Shown here in pieces: positions 55,840-64,000 of a DNA stretch of 64,000 nucleotides (its first letter is position 1; the number at the start of each line of letters is the position of its first letter). A program made the translations under genes and the position numbers. Under the pieces are notes generated by a model that was given only the letters and a program-made list of their open reading frames with translations, was not told the origin of the DNA and made no database searches. The DNA comes from Tilletia caries (lineage: Eukaryota; Basidiomycota; Exobasidiomycetes; Tilletiales; Tilletiaceae): the NCBI GenBank assembly GCA_032718865.1, contig JALUTQ010000007.1, forward strand, positions 1,736,001 to 1,800,000, given 5' to 3'.

Positions 55840-56536
55840 GCGATGGGATTGGGGGCCGTCTCTCCTCTTCCTCCTCCTTTTTGGTGCGCGCATCTTCCAT
55901 CCACCGCATACGATTTCGCCTCTCTGTATAGTAATGCAAGCAACACACGATGTTGAATTCCTACGCTCCCTGCTTTTCCTCATGGTTAGCTTGATGTGTC
56001 CTATGCACGCAATTCAATGCCATTGCTCTGCCAAAGGATCATGGTAGATTTCAGGGTCGCGCACAATATGGAAGGGGAATCGTCGAGAACAACGAGGAAG
56101 AAAAATTGGTAGCCTTTCGGCCCAAGGGACACTGCGTTCGTATTTCAGAACGTCAATGTGTTCGCTGGATCCATTCGTGTGCGCCCATGAATTCTCCGAT
56201 TGACGACGGAATGGGCAGAAGGGTAAGCGTAGGCAGCTCGATCATGACTTACATTCGATGGATAGGTAACGCGCCCAGCGGGTGTAAGGGAAGGCGAGCG
56301 GGGCGAGGGACTGCCGTAGTTCGTAGAAATCAGAGTTGTAGTGCCTCGCAGCGTCACCGCACTGGGGCGGAGGGACGTGTGCACGTTGCTGAACTTGCTG
56401 GACAGGTCTGATTGTCTTCGGCCTACAAATAAGCACGATTAGTAACTATCTCCACATGATCCTGCTGATCGGACTCACCAAGCAATCGTCCATGCGTTCG
56501 ATACCAACATTTGCGCCAAACCGCCATGTAATCGTG
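55840..56536. other. Intergenic; holds repeat copy A
   Basis: 3' flanks of H2A (+) and of the next minus-strand gene. It includes the first of three related sequences (copy A, 56060-56155). No gene is supported. Confidence 0.5.
56060..56155 (-). repeat. Shared 3'-flank sequence, copy A
   Basis: It ends in CGTTCGTATTTCAGAACGTC (56137-56156), which is also in copy C and, up to the AAC, in copy B. The preceding gaacaacgaggaagaaaaattgg aligns loosely with gaacaacgattgagaaagattcgg of copy B. This is the most diverged of the three. Confidence 0.6.
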
Positions 56537-57256
56537 CTATGTGGTGTTCATGCCTTCTTGAAACCTGAGTCCGCAAGTGTTGAGGAAATCCAGCGCGTCC
56601 GTGATGCCCCAGTGTGCGTCTTCTCGTGTTCGTTCCGTGACGCTCCGGATCACCTTGATCGTCTCTCGAAGGCGGCGTTCGATCCATTCGTGATTGCACT
56701 CCAACTCCTTATGGAGCCGTAACTTCACACCGTCCAGCTCGTCGTTCATCCTTGCACCCGAAGAGGGACCCGTGGTCGCACGTCCGCTAGCATCGCCACC
56801 AGCAGTGCCGAAAATGGACCTCCAGATTGCTCCGCCGCCGTAGAATAGCGGAAGTACTGAACTTACCTGTCGGGCTGTCTGCTTCAGCAGACACAGTCGC
56901 TGTCGCGAGCTCGGCGGCTGTCTCGAGCTCTGTTTGCGTGCTAGCGTCTGGCCGAGTTGGATGTTTCTGGTCAGGTCTGAGGATGCAGTATTTGTTCCGG
57001 TCTTCCGGAAGACTCTCGTTCCATCCTCCAAGCGTTGACCGCGCTCGTTTGCTTCCTCCTCTTGCTCCCGGCTGACAGATGGATCTGGACATCTGGTTAA
57101 ACCATTGGGATGCCTAGTTCGTCGCGAAGGGGACCATCGTTCGCGCGCTGGCGGTGCTCCCGCTCCGTTCCGTAAGCACGGTGTGGCTGAGATGTGGTGA
57201 CGACGCGTCGGGGTGAGGAGTTCGCAAAGAGACATATCGGAGCAGGGCTGGAGCAT
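56537..57256 (-). CDS. Orphan minus-strand gene 1, helical C-terminus
   Basis: A minus-strand gene, model incomplete. A coding-like stretch STQTELETAAELATATVSAE (about 56960-56890) ends at a GTAAGT donor near 56862. A CAG/TAG acceptor near 56790 opens GARMNDELDGVKLRLHKELE and ETIKVIRSVTERTREDAHWG, a charged helix, followed by ALDFLNTCGLRFQEG. A change of frame near 56540 continues into HIARLHGGLAQMLVSNA. I do not recognise the family. The upstream 150 residues are low-complexity and could be leader. It lies next to two other minus-strand orphans with related 3' flanks. Confidence 0.45.
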   Translation of the reverse strand: MLQPCSDMSLCELLTPTRRHHISATPCLRNGAGAPPARERWSPSRRTRHPNGLTRCPDPSVSREQEEEANERGQRLEDGTRVFRKTGTNTASSDLTRNIQLGQTLARKQSSRQPPSSRQRLCLLKQTARQVSSVLPLFYGGGAIWRSIFGTAGGDASGRATTGPSSGARMNDELDGVKLRLHKELECNHEWIERRLRETIKVIRSVTERTREDAHWGITDALDFLNTCGLRFQEGMNTT

Positions 57257-57540
57257 GCTATCCGGACAGGATTAGGCTCGCGTGAACGCACGTGTGTACT
57301 TCGACTGTCGTGGTGGACCTGGGATGGCGAGGAATGAATGGCATTGGCGTAGTGATCAAATGGACGGGTGTTCTGAGGAAGTTGTCGGGATGATGGTCGT
57401 GGCTGTCGCCGATGGCATCGATGTTCTCGACGGAATTCAGCCGGTCACGACTCACGACGAGACTTCGCTCGCACGGGCTCTTGCGATCCGAACCACGTAC
57501 GACTTCAGAACGACACAGACATCAGGCCAAAGAAATCATT

Positions 57541-57660
57541 GAATACACATATGTATTCCTGAGAGCGCGCGGGAGAAGGGAGGAGGTTGTTTTCGAACAA
57601 CGATTGAGAAAGATTCGGAGTCCTGAGACTCATATTGTTGCTGCGTTCGTATTTCAGAAC
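57541..57660 (-). repeat. Shared 3'-flank sequence, copy B
   Basis: Aligns with copy C over its full length: tacacatatgtattcctgag against tacacatgtgtatttctggg, then gagaaagattcggagtc in both, then gcgttcgtatttcagaac in both. On the minus strand it contains TACATATGTGTA, an A/T palindrome of the sort found in fungal 3'-end signals. Confidence 0.8.
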
Positions 57661-57767
57661 TGTGCTGCTGGGTGGGGGACACTGATCGAAGACGCCGTGG
57701 TAACACTGGTAAGTGATGGAAGCTGGTCCACCAGTGTACGTACCATAGATCGAGCCGCAATGAGAGG

Positions 57768-58774
57768 TTATGACCGCGGCACCCTGAGTGTAAACAACCC
57801 CCGGCCCAAGTCCACATCTCCGGATGGCCCGTCTGAATTTGACCGCATGCGCCGTACCAACCGAAGAACACAGTTTACCTCGTCCGAAATAGTCCGTTCG
57901 ACGTTGGATGGTGCACAGATGTTCCCGACCTTGAGGATTCCGAATAACACGCGAGGAATTGGCGGGTGACCGAGGTCTTCTCCTTGGGCCTCTTCTGGGA
58001 CGAGATGACTGAACGTGTGTAATAAGTCTTCCGCCGCTGCCATCCCTGTAATGGAATAAAGTGTCAGTAGTGTTAAATCGCAGCGTCTCCACCGTACTCA
58101 CCTGCGTTGTGGTATGGAGTCATGAGAGCCATGCCGGCCTCTCCGGGTCGGGGAAGGTTGACGAAGACGAAATGCATTCGGGTGGGTCCTGGTGTGGGGA
58201 TGATCGATGTCCCACCAGGGACGCGCGGAGGACAGATCAATGCCGGGACGGAGGCGTGGAGTAAGTTGGCCGTTCCTTGTATGATGTTGTCGAAGTGATC
58301 CCAGTGCTCAAGCGGTGGCGGAATGGCACGTACCCGCGGTGCTCTCGTAATTGACGTTGTCGGCGTCCCGTTGTATGGAGGGCCGTTGAGAATCGGAAGC
58401 AGAGTCGTTGTCGGGAGGACCGGTCCTTGCGAGGCTCCTTGGGGTTGACGTCCAGGTGGGAAGGTAAAAACGAAGTCTAGGCGTCCGAAACCTGCGACCG
58501 TCTCCTTGACGGCGCGGAGAGCAGAAGGGAAGTCGGCGATATCGGCGACCACGGGGACGACGCGTGTTGGTTCCGGTCGAGCGGTGTTCCATGATTGTTG
58601 CGTGAGGTCGTTGATGCAGGGGGCGAGAGCGGCAGGATGGTCGTCGACCAGGACGATCGCGACGGGCGTCCAGGTCCTCAGTAATGTGAATGCGAGTTGG
58701 CGGACGAGAGGGGAAGAAGCGTGTGTGAGAAGGATGACGCTTGAAGAAGTTTCTGCAGGGGAAAGCGTGGACAT
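57768..58774 (-). CDS. SDR-like Rossmann protein lacking catalytic lysine
   Basis: Exons 58774-58102 and 58045-57768 splice in frame to 316 residues. The order resembles a short-chain dehydrogenase: strand-helix VILLTHASSPLVRQLAFTLL at the TGxxxGxG position, an acidic VDDHPAAL after strand 2, VVPVVADIADFPSALRAVKE with a central Asp, GFGRLDFVFTFPPG at the NNAG position, and PYHNAGMAAAEDLLHTFSHL at the YxxxK position. The glycine motif is degenerate, NNAG is absent, and Gly replaces the catalytic Lys four residues after the Tyr. If folded, it is probably a non-catalytic nucleotide-binding or regulatory protein. The family call is by pattern and needs a profile search. Confidence 0.6.
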
Positions 58775-58930
58775 AGTCGGAGTGCGTCGAATGTAGGAGC
58801 GAAAGACTGGAGAGGGAAGAAGTGTTAGTTGTCATTCAGATCGCTGGCTTTATAGGTCAATTCAAAGATACTGGCCCATGCGCTTGGTGTGACAGGTGGG
58901 GATTGCTTATCGAGATCTTTCCGCGGGGCC

Positions 58931-59030
58931 GTGGTGGTGGAAAGCTGGATGCTTGCTGGGCTCGATCTGCGGCGCGGTGGTGGTGGAATGCTGGATGCTT
59001 TGGGCTTGATCTGCGGCGCCGCGGTGGTAC
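58931..59030. repeat. Two-copy ~45-bp tandem repeat
   Basis: ggtggtggaaagctggatgc at about 58933 recurs near 58979 as ggtggtggaatgctggatgc, and both continue into gggct(c/t)gatctgcggcgc. It lies just upstream of the SDR-like gene, in what would be its promoter. Confidence 0.75.
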
Positions 59031-60264
59031 AGGTGAAGCAGCCCTGCTAATGTTGATTGATTGATTGAGGTCGCTTGTTCGAGTCGCGGGGTGGCGTGGT
59101 CGCGCAGTTGGTGGCCGTGGCGCAGTCCTTGAGAATGAGGCGCTATCTCACCATTTATCCATACCCGCCCCAAGCTCGGTGGCGGCAGCGCAGGCCCAAG
59201 CACGGCTGATTGGAACTGAAACAGTAGACCCTCATGCCTCATGCCTCATATCTCATATCCGAACGTTCCTCTGGCGGGGACGTCTGTGCACCTCTGCTCG
59301 TTCCAAGGCCTGGGGACCCTCCCCCTCCGAGGTTGTCAAAGGTCCTGGGAGGGTATGAGCGACCATCTGAGGATCCTCTGGAAGGGGAGGGTAGTGGGAG
59401 GAATCTGGGTAGACACTCTCTTCGGACACCCAGAATCAATACCATCCCAGTTACTGAATACTACTGTACTACGAGAGGAAGAGATCATATTACAGTACAG
59501 AAACCCGAGGCACAATGAAGCGCCATCGGAGTGGCAGTGCGAGTCGTCACTCGTCACTTGGATGTAGCATCTTACCTGCATACCTACATACCTGCATACC
59601 TGAAAAGCAGGATTAGGTCAGTGCCATTGTCGAAAGCGGAAAGTGGGCTAGGACAACGGACGAAGAACTCACAATGTGCCGTGGCTGGAACTGTGGGAAG
59701 GAAGGGAAGGAGAAGAGAGTCTGGGAAGAACCGAAAGAAGAGCAAGGAGCAATAATCAGCTGAGCAGGCACCCACCGTTTCCAAGGCTGAGCACTGAGCT
59801 GCGAGCATGTAGTCAGCAAACAGCAAAGAGATGACCAGAGAGCGGAATGACACGAAGAGAACTCACCTGAGCTTTGAAAACGATACCTATAGGAGAAGGT
59901 GCAAAGAAAGTTGATCAGTGTCAGTCTCAGTGACGCGAGTGAAAGCATGCATACTCACAGGTCTAAGGCTGGTCTGCTAGGGCCTAGGGGGGCGAGCTTC
60001 GGTCTATGAGAAAGAGAGATCCGTCAGTGAATTGAAGGCCCAATACATGCGTGAGAACCAGTCATGTTGCCAGCGCATCTTGCTCGACTTGAACTTGCTG
60101 TATGCACATCTGTATCAAGCAGAAAGGATGAGTTCAGAGAGAAGATACAGCGACACGTACTTTGAGGACATCATCGGACCTGGTGATGATAGGGAGAGGT
60201 TAGCGCGTGAGGGCATGAGTGCTTCTGGGCAGTGACTAAGAAAAAAAAAAAGGGTGCCATGCGT
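59031..60264. other. No supported gene
   Basis: Contains several GTGAGT/CTCAC splice-like sites and a short tacctgcatacctacatacctgc repeat near 59572-59602. Exon-sized frames on the minus strand (59.6-59.95 kb) could belong to the diverged APSES-like copy, but no conserved domain is visible. A 12-base A-run occurs at 60239. Confidence 0.4.
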
Positions 60265-60895
60265 GTTCCGCGTTGCGCGCTTGTATGCGCCTAGACCTGG
60301 CAATGAAGACGCGTCAGATGACGGGCAGAGAACGAGGGAGGAAGGGCACACTCACCTGGCTGGTGTACTTTGGTAGTTGTGGTCGCTGCTTTGCTAGTGT
60401 TCTGCTGTGTAGAGGATGATGGCGATGGTGAATACCAACAGAAGCAGAAGAGGGGACGGATGCACTCACTCTGTTGTTGTTGTTATGTTGTGTTGCTGTT
60501 GCTGTACTGCTCCTCTTGCTGAGGAAAGGTTGCTGAGTCAGTTGGGCAGGCGGCAGGATATATGCGCATCAAAGTCGACTCACCAGTCAACAGCCCGAGC
60601 ACATCCGAACGTAGAGAGCATCGTGGCCGCCTGGATGCGCCGGTGTTGGACGCCCGGATGAAGAGACGGTCGTCGAGAGCGCAGTAGCGAATGGGGAGAT
60701 GTCGGAGTCGCCGGGCTGAGAAGCGAAGAAGTGAGGTTGACATCAGGGGCGGGGGACGGAGTCACGCGCGCAGAGGGTGCGATCGACGAAGAACACGCGT
60801 AAAGTCCTGAAGATGAGAGAGCGCGTTCAGCTGTGCAACGCAATCTACGAATCCATCTACACTCACAGTGCTGGTGTTTGAAGGTTGCGATCACT
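60265..60895 (-). pseudogene. Diverged copy of an APSES-locus segment
   Basis: The 60.27-60.58 kb stretch aligns with 12.36-12.70 kb in order: tatgcgcctagacctgg, cgtcag, gaacgagggag, ctggctggtgtactttggtag, a CTG/TTG-rich run, and atatatgcgc. On the minus strand a preceding exon-like frame reads SARVTPSPAPDVNLTSSLLS. No APSES DNA-binding or ankyrin block is present, so only a middle part of the gene is represented. This could be a relic or part of a paralogue whose other exons I cannot recognise. Confidence 0.45.
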
Positions 60896-60989
60896 GGGAG
60901 ATCCTCGGGGGGAGGGTCCCCGGTGCATAACTTACGCTCTGTACCATGTACGAGGTCAGGAACGATTCAGACTGTAGGCTAATGATATC

Positions 60990-61110
60990 ATATACACATG
61001 TGTATTTCTGGGAACGCGCGCAGGAGAGAGAAGGGTGTTGTCGTCACAACGAGTGAGAAAGATTCGGAGTCATACGACTCATTTTGTTGGCGCGTTCGTA
61101 TTTCAGAACG
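60990..61110 (-). repeat. Shared 3'-flank sequence, copy C
   Basis: Partner of copies A and B. It ends in the 20-mer CGTTCGTATTTCAGAACGTC at 61094-61113, the same as copy A, and lies about 20 bp past the stop codon of orphan gene 3 in the direction of transcription. Confidence 0.8.
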
Positions 61111-61129
61111 TCAACCCATATGGAGATGA

Positions 61130-62329
61130 TTAATCTGCGCGGCCGCGCTTACGAATTCCTGATGTCGTCGGAGTGGAAGGAGGTCCGGTGGGAGATTCTG
61201 TTGGTGGGTCGGTAGAACTGGTCGTTGCCGTCGATGCTGTCGGTACAGTCGATGTGGTGGCCGTTGGCTCCGCTGGAACTCCATTCTTCTTTTGTTCCAT
61301 GGCTAGGCGATTGGCTGCCCGCGCTTGTCGAAGTCGTTCTGCTCGGTCGTTGTTTGCTGGCACGTTGATATCGAGGGTTTGCATAAGAGCGACCGGTGCG
61401 GGACCTACCACCATGATGTGTCGGATGTGTACGTCAAGGATGTTGTCCGGTCCCATTTGCGCAACGATACAATCGAAGTCGACCAGGTTCCGAGCGGCAG
61501 GGATCGTCCACGAAGCCCATCGAGCGGTGTCCTCGAACGTTAGTCGTAGTTTGAAGCCTTGCCACTGATGAGTTTTGTTCAGGTAGGTGAACCCTTGGAC
61601 AAGTCCAACTCTTCGATCCGCGTCGACCGAGATGATTGCACCAACGCCGCGCAGTCGAATGGCAGCAGGAGGCAGGGTAGGACCGTCAGAAGGTAGTCCT
61701 GTGCGTTTGTGTCAGCAACGGGATATAGAGGGAATCAGTGTTAGCAACGGAAAAAGGAGGGAGTCACAGTTACACTCACCATCGAATTCATCAGGGAGGC
61801 GGCGCATGGTGGTAGGGTCGGACACGCCGAGGCGGTTGGGATGTGTGGCGAAAGGTACATGGTACACAATGTACAGTCCCTGCAGGGGTTGTTCTCGGCT
61901 CCAGCAGTTGAGGGTCACGTTGTGGATCTGGCCGGCCTCGTCGTCAATCGTGCACGCGATCTCATGGACGCTCATCGTGCTCGTGGCATCGCCTAGGATC
62001 AAGTCTGCTGATAAGGCAAGATGTGTGCAGTACTTCGAGGTCTTCGCGAAGGACCCGTTGCCGGGAGGCGAAGCCATCGTTATGGAGACTGCAATGGAAG
62101 ATTGGTAAGTGGTGAGCAAAGGATTAAGCGAACTTACGAGGCTGCTTGTCTTATATGCGTTGACTGGCCAAGGCTCCCGTGGGCATGCCAGGGGTATCAG
62201 CGAGACCGCGCGAGTCGCGCGCGAGTAGGTGTAGCACAAAGTGTGCCCTGACCGTTGCAGATCGGCCCTTGGGAACCCGTTTCCGCTCTTTGGCAGTGTG
62301 GGTTTTGGTGGTGGCGGCGGAGCCGACAA
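61130..62329 (-). CDS. Orphan minus-strand gene 3 (372 residues)
   Basis: Exons 62329-61780 and 61698-61130 join in frame through an 81-nt GTGAGT/CAG intron. The N-terminal 80 residues are Pro-rich. An internal ATG at about 62080 (MASPPGNGSF) may be the true start, because the upstream part contains an intron-like GTAAGT...CAG. The middle has alternating strands: HEIACTIDDEAGQIHNVTLN, LQGLYIVYHVPFATHPNRLG, VGAIISVDADRRVGLVQGFT, WQGFKLRLTFEDTARWASW. This suggests a beta-sandwich. A helical DRAERLRQARAANRLAMEQK and a Thr/Pro/Ser tail end with a basic KRGRAD. No family is recognised. Confidence 0.68.
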
Positions 62330-62515
62330 GGAACTCGAGATCGTCGTGGCGGTTTCACAAGGCTAACTATTTATCCGATGCACCCGATCTCAGGCTAGGA
62401 ACTGCAAAACTTTAAATGGCCGCTTCCTCGTCGCGGAGACGTCGCGACGCGCGACGCGACCGAAGCGTTTGGAAGTCATTCACCTCTTCGATATTCAGGC
62501 TACTACGAGAGTCCC
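62330..62515. other. Short upstream region of orphan gene 3
   Basis: Contains gcgacgcgcgacgcgac, a short GCGAC direct repeat, at about 62445. It probably includes the promoter of the minus-strand gene. Confidence 0.4.
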
Positions 62516-63280
62516 GAATTTTACCCATGCCACTTTACCCACGCGGGGGTAAAAAGTGGGTAAAACTGAATAGGCGGCCTCTAAGCTTCCATTTTTACCC
62601 ACCGTTACCCATGCAGACCCCCAAATTTTTACCCTGGAACTTTTTACCCCACGTGGGTAAAAATGGTGCCGGAAGGGGTAAAATTGTTCATCTCACTTGC
62701 AAATCCTCACTTTTACCCACTGAGGAGCGGGTTTTACCCACAAGCGCTTTACCCCTTGAGACGAAGAGACCCCGAGTCTCGACCACGTGCTTGGGGGTCT
62801 TCTCTATATGAGACCCCTCTGACCACTTCCGCTTCTCCGAGCCAGCACTCGCAGGGCCGCGGTATATTTCCGGTATCCACGACGATGAGCTCGAGCACTC
62901 CCATCTCGACGAGGAGCCGCAGGGTGAACGATTTCTAGGCCCAGACGAGAAGGGAGGCAATCGTGGGGACCATAACTTCGATTTCAAAAGTAGTCACTGG
63001 GTAAAACTTGAATGGGTAAAATTCGAGGGCATGGGAGTGAGGAAATATTTTTACCCCAAGACTTACCCACAAGGGGTAAAGACTTGTGGGTAAAAGTCAG
63101 AGTCCACATCTCAACTCAGCACTTTTACCCATTTTCCTGAGCCAATTTTACCCCGAGGGGTAAAATGAGTTGGGTAAATTTGGGCACCCTGCGTGGGTAA
63201 GGATGGGTAAAAGTGGAGGTTAAAAAGGCGCATGGGCAATTTTACCCCCGAGTGGGTAAAACCTGGGGGTAAAATTCATG
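62516..63280. repeat. Palindromic TTTACCC/GGGTAAA motif array
   Basis: About 28 copies of TTTACCC or its complement GGGTAAA (a few with one change) occur in two clusters, 62519-62755 and 62998-63275, separated by 240 bp without any copy. Both orientations alternate and often form short hairpins. The spacing is irregular and the flanking bases vary, so this is not a simple satellite. It resembles the subterminal binding-site arrays of a DNA transposon end pair. The ends GAATTTTACCCATG (62518) and GGTAAAATTCATGGG (63267) are near-complementary. Confidence 0.85.
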
Positions 63281-63527
63281 GGTGCCGGCTACTACCCTTG
63301 TCTCTACTATGCTCTCGACGTTCTTGCTTCTGTCAGTAATCGAAACTTTTAATGATGTACAGTGTTGTGTAGTGGATTGTTATCCGCTGTATAGTAGGTC
63401 ATCACAACGACCAAGACTTCGTCTCTCAAACGTATCGAAGGCATCCGGAATACCACAAAGTACCCATACACTGTGAGTAGGAACCAATATAGGGGAAAAT
63501 GTGTACTGATCTTGATTGTCTGGGCAG

Positions 63528-63893
63528 ATGGTGATGCGGATGAACATGGGCTCGTTGGCCCCACTGGACTTTGCCGGTCGGGCCCGCCAGGCCGCCCGTC
63601 ATGACGCTGAGGTTGCCGCCCATCAAGCTCGCCTCGCGGCCGAGGCACATCAGGCCCGCCTCGCGGCCGAGGCACATCAAGCCCGTGCCACGCCACAGAA
63701 CCAACCTGGCGCCGCCGAGGAACCGCGAGTCAAAACCCCTGTGTCCGCCCCCAGCCCGCAACCCGGCACGTCCCCCCAAACTGCCATCGTCATCGAAGAC
63801 GATGACAAGGACGAAGAGCCCCGACCAAACGAGGAGGATGCAGAGGAGGAGGGGGCCTTGGGTTTGAAGAGCAACCCAATCGTGATTGAATAG
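63528..63893 (+). CDS. Small acidic protein with possible SUMO-interacting motifs
   Basis: The exon starts at 63528 after a CAG acceptor. An upstream exon ending at the GTGAGT near 63473 is likely but not resolved, so the 121-residue frame from MVMRMNMGSL may be only the last exon. An Ala/Arg/His helix carries a nearly exact duplicated HQARLAAEA. The C-terminal half has TAIVIEDDDKDEE and ends NPIVIE. Each is a short branched-chain core followed by acids, the pattern of SUMO-interacting motifs. No domain family is recognised. The duplicated unit is 27 bp and nearly identical at the DNA level. Confidence 0.6.
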   Translation: MVMRMNMGSLAPLDFAGRARQAARHDAEVAAHQARLAAEAHQARLAAEAHQARATPQNQPGAAEEPRVKTPVSAPSPQPGTSPQTAIVIEDDDKDEEPRPNEEDAEEEGALGLKSNPIVIE

Positions 63894-64000
63894 GCGGTGA
63901 GGGGGAAGACGAGTCAGCTTTCTTTTGTTCCACATCGAATCGAGACCGCTTTGACTGATTCGTACCATAGTCCACCTCTCCATACGAAGGCTGCGTGAAC

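Noticed and set aside
62516..63280. Internal telomere-like repeat
   Set aside because: The unit GGGTAAA is not the fungal TTAGGG repeat, both orientations are mixed, and spacing is irregular.

Overview
The window is nuclear DNA of a basidiomycete fungus. The genes have many short GT-AG introns (about 50-100 nt, often with a GTGAGT donor) and G/C-rich third positions. Two fungal DNA-transposon classes are present (KDZ and CACTA/Tnp2), together with fungal families such as a heme-thiolate peroxygenase, an APSES regulator and RlpA-like secreted proteins. I do not commit to a genus.

Layout. 0-8 kb: a decayed importin (Kap123/IPO4-like) at the left edge, a small zinc-finger-like gene, a frameshifted KDZ transposase, and relics resembling an UNC-45/She4 chaperone and cytosolic leucyl-tRNA synthetase. 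8-18.3 kb: PEX12 with two apparent frameshifts, an acidic orphan protein, a broken APSES (MBP1/SWI4-type) regulator, an intact three-exon orphan gene, then relics of GUF1, a DUF3605-like gene and a peroxygenase. 18-26 kb: mostly empty, with one clean secreted double-psi-barrel gene (20.6-21.8 kb), a pentanucleotide microsatellite and an ETF-ubiquinone oxidoreductase pseudogene. 26-44 kb: the healthy gene-rich core, holding a seven-helix membrane protein, hexokinase (11 exons), the mRNA-export helicase SUB2, a RING protein sharing a divergent promoter with SUB2, a small cysteine-rich secreted protein, and a second seven-helix protein related to the first. 44-54 kb: a probable ~9.8 kb CACTA-type element with a Tnp2 transposase, an opposing coiled-coil ORF, arrays of short inverted repeats at both ends, a nested MITE and a malate dehydrogenase fragment. 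55-64 kb: a histone H2A copy with a mutated splice donor, three minus-strand orphan genes that each have the same downstream sequence, a diverged copy of part of the APSES locus, an array of 28 TTTACCC/GGGTAAA motifs, and a small acidic protein gene.

The main theme is contrast. Intact genes splice in frame from start to stop. Around them lie truncated or frameshifted copies of genes a cell cannot normally lose, so working copies must exist elsewhere or part of the damage is assembly error. Several breaks fall in or next to runs of C, which makes consensus error a live alternative for PEX12, the KDZ element and the peroxygenase. It does not explain the large deletions in the ETF-QO, LeuRS and Kap123 relics.
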